A DNA stretch of 64,000 bases from Limnoperna fortunei (lineage: Eukaryota > Mollusca > Bivalvia > Mytilida > Modiolidae), in assembly GCA_944474755.1 (NCBI GenBank), contig OX104123.1:66705898-66769897 (forward strand), read 5' to 3'. Each line of letters begins with the position of its first letter. Position 1 is the first letter of the stretch. The notes under the pieces are model-generated. The model was not told where the DNA came from. It saw only the letters and a program-made list of their open reading frames with translations, and did no database searches. A program made the position numbers and the translations under genes. This document shows positions 11,729-22,500 of this stretch, piece after piece.

Positions 11729-12046
11729 TGTCATTTTTAAGCATCATTTCTTTGCAAAACACTGGGATTTCACCGTCACAAGTCAGGGGTCCTGCGTCCA
11801 ATAGCGGTCCGATAGTAGACACGGTACCAGGGTGGGGTGGGGGCACCTGGTTTAAAAATTGATGTGGATGTTCTTCGGGTTGTTCAAACACTGACCCCTT
11901 TCTAGGCACGTTTTTTGCTAATTTTCGGACCCCATTCCAGACAATTGTACAAAATTATAGACCATCATTAATTTAACCAAATAAAATTGATGTATATGAT
12001 ATAATTTAATTTTACACGTATTTAATGCGTTGTATATTCATCTAAT

Positions 12047-12178
12047 GCATAAAGTCGTTCAGGCAGAAAATGTATGTCACAGTGACCTACTGTCACCTGT
12101 ATAACTGAATGTGGACGCCGGGGGGGGGGGGGGGGGGTTACGCCAATAGTTCTGCTCAACTTCGTTAAGGCGAACTAA
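12047..12178 (+). repeat. Degenerate F1 element end
   Basis: Ends TTCGTTAAGGCGAACT like other F1 copies and contains ATGTCACAGTGACCT (12074-12088), a one-mismatch form of the palindrome shared by the family. A run of about 18 G lies at 12121. Confidence 0.5.
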
Positions 12179-12917
12179 AAATCACATTTTTATGCATACA
12201 TTTACACGATTTTTACAATAAAACCTCATTCAAGACAGATAATTCTTTACCCTTTACCAGATGAGACGAAAACTGAGTACCAATTTCCAGACGAATCTTG
12301 TCCAGATGCCACCCCGTTTGTCGGAACATACCCACTTACCATTTATATAGGGAGTGTCCCTCCCCCGGGATTCAGGTCCGCTGAATTGTGAGGAAGTCAT
12401 AAATTCGGCGAACGATATCTTCGCTCTCAACTGGGTTAAGGGTCTGGAGAATTGATTAAAAGGGCGGTAAATTGGGGGTTGAAGGGGCGAAGAGCGTAGA
12501 ACGGACGAGAGTATGGGAAGTGAAAGGGTCCAGGGAATAGGGGTTAAAGGACGGAGAGCGGGCGTCAGAGTGGGGAATGTTGGTAAAATGGATGTAAAAA
12601 GAAGACCACCCTTGTCTACCTATTCTTAATTTCTAGTAAGAAGGAATGACAAAACAAAGATTTTTACCACAAATTCTTATAAGGAGTTGAAAAAAAGCAA
12701 AAAAGCGAAATATTCATTTTTAAGGAGGTGGAGTTATGTTATTCAAATAAATATATACATACAAACACTTACTATATATAAACATTACAAATAGGTCACA
12801 CGGTGTGGCAGTCATTAAGGGCTCGAATTTTTTTCTTCAGTTAAATATACGAGTTGCAATCCATCTATTTACAGCATCCTATGTCTTTATATATAAATGA
12901 TCGTTGATGGCTGAAAA

Positions 12918-13014
12918 CACAGGGGTCCGAGATTAGTATAGGCGACTTTGCTTCTAATATACGAGCTCATAAAATAGAAAGAAAGTCGCCCTTTACTAAC
13001 CTCGGACCCCTGTG
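12918..13014. mobile_element. 97-bp foldback element with CAC ends
   Basis: CACAGGGGTCCGAG at the left returns inverted at 13001-13014; most of the 97 bp pairs with itself. No flanking duplication is visible. Confidence 0.65.
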
Positions 13015-13428
13015 GGTATAAAGGTTAGATTTATATGGGACTGGTAATAAAAAGACCGAAATACTGCATAAACATTATATTTGAATCAGTTTTGTTCAAT
13101 AAGCACTAAAATGACTGAATTAACCCATGAACCTTGTTTGTTTTGTTTTTAGATCAATTTTTACCCATATTGACGTGTTTAGAAATGTGATTACGGACGT
13201 AATTGCAAATACATATAACAATGTTCATTTAAAAGACTATTCATTTCTATAGCTGATAGCATTCTTCCTTTTTTGAAAATTATGTCTTAAAATCGTAAAT
13301 TTATATTTTTTTCATACCAACCCGTCAAATATCCTCTCTTTTTCAACCAGAATTTCTGCACCGGAATTACCACATAACTTTTTGAAGTGCTGCGCATTTG
13401 GTGCAGATTAAACGGTTTACCAGGCGTG

Positions 13429-13890
13429 ATAAGGTACTGGTATAGATTGGAGAATCTTTCATCTGATTTCCCATTATTAAATGATGCCTATAAATGTAGC
13501 AGGAATCTTCACATAGAAAATAAATTCTCTTGGTTTACTTTTGTTAATAAGTTACTTCAATTTATTGGAATAAAAAGAGAGGATTGTACTAAAAAAGGTT
13601 TCGATTTAACAATCTATTAGACAAATTAATAAGAAAAAAACTTTTAGGTACTTGGTACGGAATGAAAATTGATGGTAAACTTTGTACATACCTCAAGAAC
13701 AAGGACCATTTTGGTTTTGAACATTATTTAACTTACTGATAAACGCAACGCAAAGCTTTTTGTAGACTTCGAATTTCAGCTCATGGTTTATAGATTGAAA
13801 CTGGTCGTTATTCAAAAACTCCTAGATCAGATTATTTAAAAAGGGTTGTAAAAATGTACACCTCTTACTTGCTCCACGCGGCTCCTGATT
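13429..13890 (+). pseudogene. LINE reverse-transcriptase C-terminal remnant, right part
   Basis: Starts with RYWYRLENLSSDFPLL and, after stops and a frameshift, continues with RISAHGL and IETGRYSKTPRSDYLKR, motifs from the end of CR1/Jockey-type LINE proteins. It is a decayed fragment lying in the first intron of the integrase gene. Confidence 0.65.
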
Positions 13891-15424
13891 TTGAATTTGT
13901 AAATTGTAGTTGGCAGACCATCGTCAAATATTGACAGAGACTCTTTAATCCTGTTACAAAAGAAGGGATTCACGGCCAACCAGATGGCAAAACATTTTGG
14001 ATGTTCCTGTTCGTTAATTTATACCAAACTTCAACTATACGATCTTCAACAAAGGAAGAAATATACGGACATAACTGACGAAGATCTAAAGATCTGCATA
14101 GAAAGGCTACACAGAGAGTTTCCAGCTGCTGGTGAAAAGGTATTTTTAATGTGAATAATTCGCTGTGGATTAACACACAATAAAATTTAGTTGATGGGGG
14201 TCTTTTTGTAACGGGTGCGTCTAGCAGACGTGGGAAGGGGAGTTGATTAAGGGTGGACATGGTGTACTCTTCTTTCACTTCCCGCCTTCTCTCCTCCAAC
14301 ATCTCGGATACTCTTAACCAACCTCTCATTTCTTAAAAAAAAACCACACAAATACTCTCACCATACAGGCAATCTGATTAATTGTCGGTCACGGGGTTCC
14401 ATTTTAAAATGGTCTACGTAAGTTGCTACACACCATGATATATCTGTTCTTTTTTCGAGATTCGTGCAGTGTAGATATCTCAGGATCATAGCCTCTGTCT
14501 TCTCTTCAAATGTTAGAATGTTTAATATTTTACTAACTTAATTTCAGCTCATGAAAGGTTACCTTCATACGGAAGGATAGTAGTGCAAAGGAAAAGATTA
14601 CGCACCGCCCTTTCAGCAGTGGCAGATCCGAACGTAAAATCCAAAAGAATAAAGCGAAGAACTTATAAAGTGGCCACGCCGAACACTTTATGTCACATGG
14701 ATGGTCATATGAAACTCATTAGGCGAGTAAAATTTCATAACTGACTTATGTAATCGTAGGTTGTCTCTTGCAGTTTTATATATGTGTAGTATTTCCCCAT
14801 ACTCCTTCTGTTTATATGGTCACTAAAAGACCATATTATAATCGGGCACAATAGTGGTACTAAAATTTGTCTTGAATGAAAAAAAAACATGAAATTCTGC
14901 ATGCTGTTTATCTTTTCTTTCAAGTACAGTATTAGTTCTTGGATACATAAGCCTAGAAAATTGGACCATTGAAAAATAAAAGTCGATTATTTTTAAACAA
15001 TCATATGTTAGTACATTAACTATATAGATTTGGCATGATAAAAAAAAATATCAATCGAAAATTAACTAAATATGCACATTGAAAATTTATGTTATTTTTC
15101 AATGGATAACATTTTTATCAGTGTCAATTCTTAATAATTAATTTCAAAGGACATTTTGATCTAAAAAGCGGCTCTAAGTTTGAGTGAAAAATCATGTGAC
15201 CATATCCATTGAGAAATAACAAAAACCATTTTAGCCAATCAAATTAAAAAAAACCTAAATAGTGAAGAAAATTAAATCTACCTTTAAAGCGTGGTCTATG
15301 GCTAATAAAGCTGTTTTATATTTTAGTAATTTTACATTTATTATTCACCTGCTATTATAATAGTTTTCTAAATATTCTGGTCTCAATTCTGCGAGCATAA
15401 TTGGTAAAACATTTTGTTTTACAG

Positions 15425-16151
15425 ATGGGGGATAACTACACATGGATGCATTGATGGCTTTTCAAGACTTATTGTGTACTTGAATGCTTCGACAAACAAC
15501 AAAGCTTCTACAGTTTTCCAACTTTATGTAACGGCAACACTCCAGTATGGCCTTCCTGCATCTGTAAGATCAGACCATGGTGGTGAAAATAGGCATGTGG
15601 CTCTGTTCATGAATTTGGTATCAGATGCTCGACAACGTCATTTCACTGGTCGCTCTGTCCACAACCAAAGAATCGAAAGATTGTGGAGTGATGTTCGCAC
15701 ACAGATTACAGATTGGTTTTACGATTTATTCTGCAAAATGGAGGATGAAGGCAAGTTGGACATTAACAACGAGAGTGAGATTAAGGCATTACACATTGTT
15801 TATTTACCAATGATCAATAGTCGGCTCTCGGTTTTCAAGGAGGGTTGGAATAACCACTCTATTAGAACAGAGAGTAATCAAACCCCAGAACAGTTGTGGA
15901 TGCTAGGAACAATAGAGAATGGTCACAAGAATACATCTAACATTAGAGGCATACTCTCGCCCGAGGGCTCAGTGAGGAACCAGTTGCAACAGGGTTTAGA
16001 AAAGTATGGCCTCACATTTCAAAGTTTTAATGACATGGAAGAGATAGAGGAACATAATGTAGAAGATCAGTTTGTTCAAGACATTTTAGCAAGGGACTCA
16101 AATTTGGAAGACAAATATTTGGAAATTAAGACATATCTGGGTAACAATTAA
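15425..16151 (+). CDS. Integrase catalytic-core exon (exon 4 of the left gene)
   Basis: The longest open exon, 727 nt after the acceptor TTTTACAG ending at 15424; the ATG at 15414 lies in the intron and is not the start. It carries CIDGFSRLIVYL, the second catalytic Asp in RSDHGGEN, the motif SVHNQRIERLW with the catalytic Glu, and NQTPEQLWMLG typical of the family. The tail after about residue 170 is acidic and less conserved. No stops or frameshifts occur in this exon. Confidence 0.88.
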
Positions 16152-16208
16152 AATGTTCATACATTGAAGTTAGGAGTTGGTCACATTTATTCCATTTAAT
16201 TCACAAAT

Positions 16209-16418
16209 AGCTTACTACAGTCCTCCTAAAAAATGACCTCAAAAGGAGATGGTATTGATAAAGGAAAACACCTTAATTGTCAAATGAATTGGTTGAGTAA
16301 TCCTATAGAAGTAGTATTTAAATGGCTTAATAGAATGTCATAGAAGGAGTTTAAAAGACTTGGTCAGATTAATCAATCATCTAGTTCATTTGATGAAACT
16401 AATGTACCAAAAAAATAA
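16209..16418 (+). repeat. Inverted repeat arm just past the integrase stop
   Basis: About 210 bp starting 58 bp after the integrase stop is repeated inverted at 19044-19250, just past the ligase stop. Both arms encode a near-identical short frame, MTSKGDGIDKGKH to FKWLNRMS and stop. Either a duplicated 3' untranslated region or the relic of a third gene. Confidence 0.8.
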
Positions 16419-17626
16419 CGGGTGGAATGAAGGAATATAAACTAGTAGGATTTTTTAACATGGATCTTGATTCAAATTACTGTTGTTAGTATGCCTTATT
16501 ATTTATGTAGTGCTTTGCTTCAACCAAAAAGTCAATTTATTTTTCTCTTATCTGAGCAAAATACATTTTTATTGTAGAACAGATTATGCAGGACTCTTAC
16601 CATTTTACAATTTTTGACACTTGCTGTAAACTCTTGCAAGAATACTTATATTGCATGGGTCATATATAACAAATCATCTGGGTACAGATTAAATAATTTC
16701 TAAAAAGTTGAGGACAGAATATTGATTGATAAAATTAGCACCCCCTCCATATTTAAAATCAAATGGTTTTGTATTTTCCTTTAAATAAACTTGTTGTTGT
16801 CGTGAAACCCCTCTTCTCTTTTCTTCCTATTTCTTAGGTAATTATGTTTATAGTTAATCATAACCGTTTAAACCCAGTTATCACATCTCTGATAGGATTG
16901 AAATATCTGCATTGTTTTTGTGGACTTACTGCAAATTGAGAAATTGGTCAAATTAAGACATTTTCTTATTTCGAGGAGTTTTTTATAAGTTATCCCCTTG
17001 CCAGATCCAGATGGGCCCTTTAAAAATCAGACATGCTAAATATGTCATCTTCGCAGACACAGATCAGATGGTAACAAAGATAGTGCCAGTTGTAACTTGG
17101 TACAAGTTTTGTGGTAGGAGAGATAAACACAAGCCAGAAGTTAGCAGTGAAAAGAAAGAAGTTGAAAAGGTCCATCAAAGACCTGAATAGCTTCCTCTTT
17201 TGATAGCAGCTGACCAATTTGCAAATTTCATGAAATTCTATTTTTTCATTCTCCAGTATATAATATTCCTGAAACACCTAGTGATATACTTTGGCCTTAT
17301 TTCTTTATTTGATCAAGTCCCTGTGACCTTGACTTTTGACCTACAGGCCTGTAAATCTTCCTTCTCCCTCTCATTATCCATATTTGTCATACAATTCCAT
17401 AAAAATGTTCTCAAGTTTAACTATTACATGGAATTTTATGATCCTTATAATTCTATGAGTAGCAATGTAACAATTTCAATTTATAATTGTATTACTAAGG
17501 AATTACATGAAAATGTAGGAATATGAAAATTGATATCTTTATATTGACTATAACTATCGATTGATTCATAAATAGTCTTTCTTTTGATCTTATATATTTA
17601 AAAACATAGGTAATCACCGATAACAA
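16419..17626. other. Central spacer between the convergent genes
   Basis: AT-rich, no recognised gene. Together with 17990-18194 and the F1 and F2 insertions it separates the 3' ends of the integrase and ligase genes. Confidence 0.4.
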
Positions 17627-17989
17627 AGTTCGCCTCGTTCAAAACATCGGAAAATGTAGGTCACAGTGACCTAATTACATCTGGATGCTGATGTACCACC
17701 CCTGATGCATCCATATTCCAAGTTTGATGATCTTGCCATGTATAGTTCCTGAGATATGAAGTCGGACGTAAACTCGAATGTAAGTTGCTCAAACGGAAAA
17801 CGTAGGTCACAGTGACCTAATTATGTCTGGATGCTGATGTACCACCCCTGATGCATTCATATACCAAGTTTGATGATCCTGTCATGTATAGTTCCTGAGA
17901 TATGAAGTCGGACGTAAATTTGAATGTGGACGCGGACATGACGCCAGGGGTACTCCGATAGTTATCCCTCAACTTCGTTAAAGCGAACT
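17627..17989 (+). mobile_element. F1 TIR element with two response-element palindromes
   Basis: Ends AGTTCGCCTCGTT (left) and AACTTCGTTAAAGCGAACT (right) are imperfect inverted repeats. It contains two perfect AGGTCACAGTGACCT sites at 17658-17672 and 17804-17818, in two internal units about 146 bp apart. No coding capacity. Confidence 0.72.
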
Positions 17990-18194
17990 AATAAAAATGA
18001 AGATGATCTATAACTTCTGTAAGTTTTAGTATAAGTCAGAATTCCATATTAGACTAAAAACAGGAGACAGTTTTGATCCGATCAGATAATTTTGAACGTC
18101 ATCATGGTCATAATATTTAATTTTCGACCTAAAGAAATTGCAGCATATTTCCCTACATATATTATTATCATACTGAAGAATCTGGGACCAATTT

Positions 18195-18870
18195 ATTATT
18201 ATACCCCGCCAACTTTAGTTGCGGGGTATATAGTTTTTCGGTCTGTTCGTTCGTCCGTTCGTTCGTTCGTCCGTTCGTTCGTTCGTCCGTCACACTTTAC
18301 ATTTTCTCAAATTTCTCGGGAACTACATGTCAGATCTTCATGAAATTTTGTACACTACTTCATTGCATGAAGGACTAAACAATGCAACCATCAATGGGCT
18401 CTTTCTTCAATGTCTGTCTGTCTGAGAGACTCAGGTTTACCTTTCAGGTACACCTTTTTGTGACATTGCTGCGAACATTTTCTCCAATTTCTCAGGAACT
18501 ACAAGTCAGATCTTCATGAAATTTTGTACACTACTTCATTGCATGAAGGACTAAACAGTGCAATCATCAATGGGCTCTTTCTTCAATATCTGTCTGTCTG
18601 AGAGACTCAGGTTTACCTTTCAGGTACACCTTTTTGTGACATTGCTGCGAACATTTTCTCCAATTTCTCAGGAACTACAAGTCAGATCTTCATGAAATTT
18701 TGTACACTACTTCATTGCATGAAGGACTAAACATTGCAACCATCAATGGGCTCTTTCCTTAAAGTCTGTCTGTCTGTCTGAGAGACTCAGGTTTACCTTT
18801 CAGATACACCTTTTTGTGACAAAGCTGTGGGCGGGGTATCCGTGTCTTTCGGACACATTCTTGTTTCTTG
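18195..18870 (+). mobile_element. F2 element with 176-bp internal tandem repeat
   Basis: Starts with the ATACCCCGC hairpin (18202) followed by a GTTCGTTCGTCC-rich run and ends GGGCGGGGTATCCGTG. Three 176-bp units (GTACACTACTTCATTGCATG at 18350, 18526 and 18702) lie inside. Confidence 0.78.
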
Positions 18871-19043
18871 ATGGCCTAAGCCAGTTTAGATATAAAGTGA
18901 CAAGCAAATAAAAGGGTGCAATGAGAGTATGACTGTGTATAAAGATTCTATTAGTAATGTGCAACAATAAAATTATAATGTCTACTGCTTTTATTCATGA
19001 AGTCTTTTTACATAATTGGACTTTAGTAACAACAAAACATCAA

Positions 19044-19250
19044 GTTATTTTTTTGTACATTAGTTTCATCAAATGAACAAGATGATTGATTAATCTGACC
19101 AAGTCTTTTAAACTCCTTCTATGACATTCTATTAAGCCATTTAAATACCAATTCTATAGGATTACTCAACCAATTCATTTGACAATGAAAGTGTTTTCCT
19201 TTATCAATACCATCTCCTTTTGAGGTCATTTTTAGGAGGACTGTAGTAAT
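19044..19250 (-). repeat. Inverted repeat arm just past the ligase stop
   Basis: Inverted partner of 16209-16418. It lies about 310-515 bp beyond the ligase stop codon on the ligase strand, and carries the same short frame ending FKWLNRMS. Confidence 0.8.
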
Positions 19251-19558
19251 TTGTCTTAAACCAGGAAACACATAGTCATGTAGCACAAAGATCACTGTTA
19301 TTATGTAGTTGTGCATTTCCAATATTCACCTTTTTATGGAAGTTGAATATTGCCCTTTTGTCATGAAAGTTTCTCTATCAAGTCCATACTGTGCACATCT
19401 TTCGCCATAAAATTATGGAAAACAACTTGAATGTTTATCAAATGAGGTGCTCAACACAATAACCAAGCCCTAATCAAGACCAGGTTTCACAACACCAGAC
19501 AAAAGATTTATTTGTTTTATTACATATACTCATTTTCGTTGAGGCGAACTAAAAATGT

Positions 19559-22500
19559 TCACTCATCAGTAAATACTTTAACTTGATCTATAGCAGCAAG
19601 CATATTGGACTTGAAAAGTTGATAATTGCTTAATACAGGCAACTTCAATTCATTGCTGCAAGTGTTTGCAAAAGGAAATTGTCCAGTTATTGGATTCATA
19701 TGATCATCTTCATGTAGAAAGATAATAGATGGCGCAGGGCTGATTCCCAAGGGGGGGATTCTTTTCAGGCCAACTGAAAAGGCCATGAGGTCTTCCAGTC
19801 TGTCTTCATCTGTAAAAGAAATAAAATTACAGTTTTATTTGTTACTGTTTCATTAAAATCTTTATGATAAGATTAAGTAAGAATTAAGTAATGCAAAGTC
19901 TTCAAGTAGTTTTCCATTAAGGCTATTCCAAAATTGCTTGCAGGCACTGATAAATATCAGGGTACCACTTGATTGATGTACCACTAAAGTTTCTGTGGAT
20001 AAGTGATAGTCTTATAAAATACAAGTGTGAAAAAAGTTCCTGCTGTTATTTTTCATGAAATTGATGTTGTGATAAAGAAGACTGGAAAGTCTATGAGAAA
20101 CAGGATACACCTCTCGTTAAAGTAAATCACTAAAGATTTCACAGATAGAGGGAAAAATGAGAGTCCCTAATTCATAGTAGTGAATAGTGCTCTACAAAGA
20201 CCTATCTACCCACCATGAATAGTTGCTGAGAAATGAACCTAACACTGAAAACTTAACCTAGTGGCTCAAGTGGAAAATGTAGGTCAAGGTGACCTAATTC
20301 ATAGTGAATAGTGTTCTACTAAGGGATATTCCAGAAAAAAATAGCCCTAACTAAGATCTATCTACCTACCAAATATCATTGACCTACCATGTATAGTTGC
20401 TGAGAAATGGACCTTAAGCGAAAAATTAAGGTCAATTTGAGCTTTGTAAACACTTGCGTGGATTCTGTTTCTGATTCTTAATTTTGAAATGAATCACAAC
20501 AGGGGCGGATCCAGAAAGTTTTGAAAGGGGGGGTTCTCGAAGGAAAGGGGGGGTTCCAGGCCTAATTTTACCGATTTTTGCTGAAAAATTGCACGAAAAT
20601 CTAAAAATTATCCGCCAATGCACAATGCATTTCTCACACCCCTTTGTTCATCAGAAAAATGCTCAATCATACTTAAACACACCTTCTAGGTCCTGCAAAA
20701 AATCCCTCCAGAAATTCTGGGTAGTTTTCTCCTTTTTAAATTTGTTGGAGCCATTTGCTGCCCACATGTTGATAGAGAAGACATCTTCTACTAATGCGGC
20801 AGTGAGGACGTTTTCTTTGTTGTAGACAAACAGTTGTCGCATGGTGTCAGGATTTTGTTTGATAGCTTCAAGTACACCACATGTTTTTAACCCCTCACAG
20901 AATCTATGAAATAAATGGAACATTTTAAATAAAATTGTGAGTCTGCCATATGGAAGACATGTGTCGCCTGCACTACAAAAATATTAATGGTGAAAACAAT
21001 CTGAGTCTGTAAACAGCAATTAGATTTTGTCTGCAAATCTGAAAAATGTGACACAATATGGGATACCAGATAATGCATACCAAATATTGAAATGCTATGA
21101 CAAGTAAAGTCCATGAATCGATGAATGGAACTGTTTCATGGATTGATGATGGATCCATGAGCGATTGGGGTCATATCCATGATGGATCAATACATGATTA
21201 CTGACCTAATTCATTTGCATTGTGTTGTACAAACAAGAGGCCCCCAGGGGCCGGAATCGCTCACCTGATACCTAATGTTCTGAATTTATTGAAAATTAGT
21301 TGAAAATGGCAGCCATTTTGAAAATGGCCACCTGTAGAAAATTTTCGATACTGCCATTCAACTCAGGGTGTCCAGTTTACCCTTAAAACACATTGCTAGA
21401 GAAATTTTGAGGGAAAAGGGCAATAACTCCTACAAAACTCAAAGGATTGTTCTGAAATTTGGTCTGAAGGTAGATCTCATCATTCTTCACATTTTTCCTG
21501 AAGTAATTGATCAGCTATCGCGTACCGTTTTTCCGTTTCAGCCAAATTTTCCAAAATTTTGAAATAAAAGGGGCAATAACTCCTACAAAACTCAATGGAT
21601 TTTTCTGAAATTTGGTCTGCAGGTAGATCTCATCATTCTTCACATTTTTTCTAAAGTAATTGATCAGCTATCTCGTACCGTTTTTCCGTTTCAGCCAAAT
21701 TTTCCAAAATTTTGAGATAAAAGGGGCAATAACTCCTACAAAACTCAATGGATTTTTCTGAAATTTGGACTGTAGGCAGATCTCATCATTCTTCACATTT
21801 TTCCTGAAGTAATTGATCAGCTATCTCGTACCGTTTTTCCGTTTCAGTCAAATTTTCCAAAATTTTGAGATAAAAGGGGAAATAACTCCTACAAAACTCA
21901 ATGGATTTTTCTGAAATTTGGTCTGAGGGTAGATCTCATCATTTTACACATTTTTCCTGAAGTAATTGATCAGCTATCTCGTACCGTTTTTCCGTTTCAG
22001 CCAAATTTTCCAAAATTTTGAGATAAAAGGGGCAATAACTCCTACAAAACTCAATGGATTTTTCTGAAATTTGGTCTGAAGGTAGATCTCATCATTTTAC
22101 ACATTTTTCCTGGAGTAATTGATCGGCTATCTCTTATCGTTTTTCCGTTTCAGCCATTTCTAAGACAAATTTTGCAAAAATTAAGGGAAAAAGGGCAATA
22201 ACTCCTACAAAAATTAATAGATTTTTCTGAAAATTTTACCACAGATAGAGCTTCATATCAGCTTTATTTTGAGGTAACGGTTTTTTCTGTATCTCATGTG
22301 GTTCCTGAAAAAATAGCAAAAATCTGCGGTTTTACCCCATGTTCTATTTTTAGCAACGGCGACCATGTTTTTTGACGGATCAATTTGAAATGAGGAATTT
22401 TTGTAGCCAATACCCCATAGACCATTGCTACCAAGTTTGAAGCAAATCCGTTCAGCGGTTTCAGAGAAGAAGATTTTTGAAAAAGTTTACGACGACAGAC

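Larger units (their letters stand above)
9229..13428. mobile_element. 4.2-kb TIR element, CAC termini, 5-bp target duplication
   Basis: 84-bp terminal inverted repeats at 9229-9312 and 13345-13428 start CACGCCTGGTAAACCG and differ at only two positions. ATAAG flanks both ends (9224-9228 and 13429-13433). The insertion site is confirmed because the interrupted reverse-transcriptase frame is the same on both sides. No transposase frame is visible inside, so it is non-autonomous or decayed. Termini beginning CAC with 5-bp duplications recall Transib/RAG-like elements; that placement is inference. Other repeats (11462-11728, 12918-13014) are nested in it. Confidence 0.82.
8632..16151 (+). pseudogene. 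DDE integrase/transposase gene, 4 exons, one frameshift
   Basis: Proposed exons: 8632-8680, 13910-14139, 14548-14722 and 15425-16151 (stop). Phases join: exon 1 ends with one base (donor GTTTGT), exon 2 opens with two (acceptor TTGTAG), giving Val before GRPSSNIDRDS; exon 3 ends phase 2 at an unusual GC donor (GCGAGT) and exon 4 completes Arg-Trp. Exon 2 encodes a helix-turn-helix (FTANQMAKHFGCS). The core has HMDGH (Asp, 14700-14702), RSDHGGEN (Asp, 15573-15575) and QRIERLW (Glu, 15675-15677), with 33 residues between the last two, a D,D35E-like rve fold. Exon 3 is one base short (175 not 176 nt), shifting frame near 14578. Expected length is about 393 residues. It resembles an orphan integrase family common in invertebrates and fish. 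It is the likely mobilising enzyme of the 33-kb element. Confidence 0.78.

Noticed and set aside
15414..15424. ATG at 15414 as the integrase start
   Set aside because: It lies in the intron before the TTTTACAG acceptor; upstream exons join in phase at 15425.
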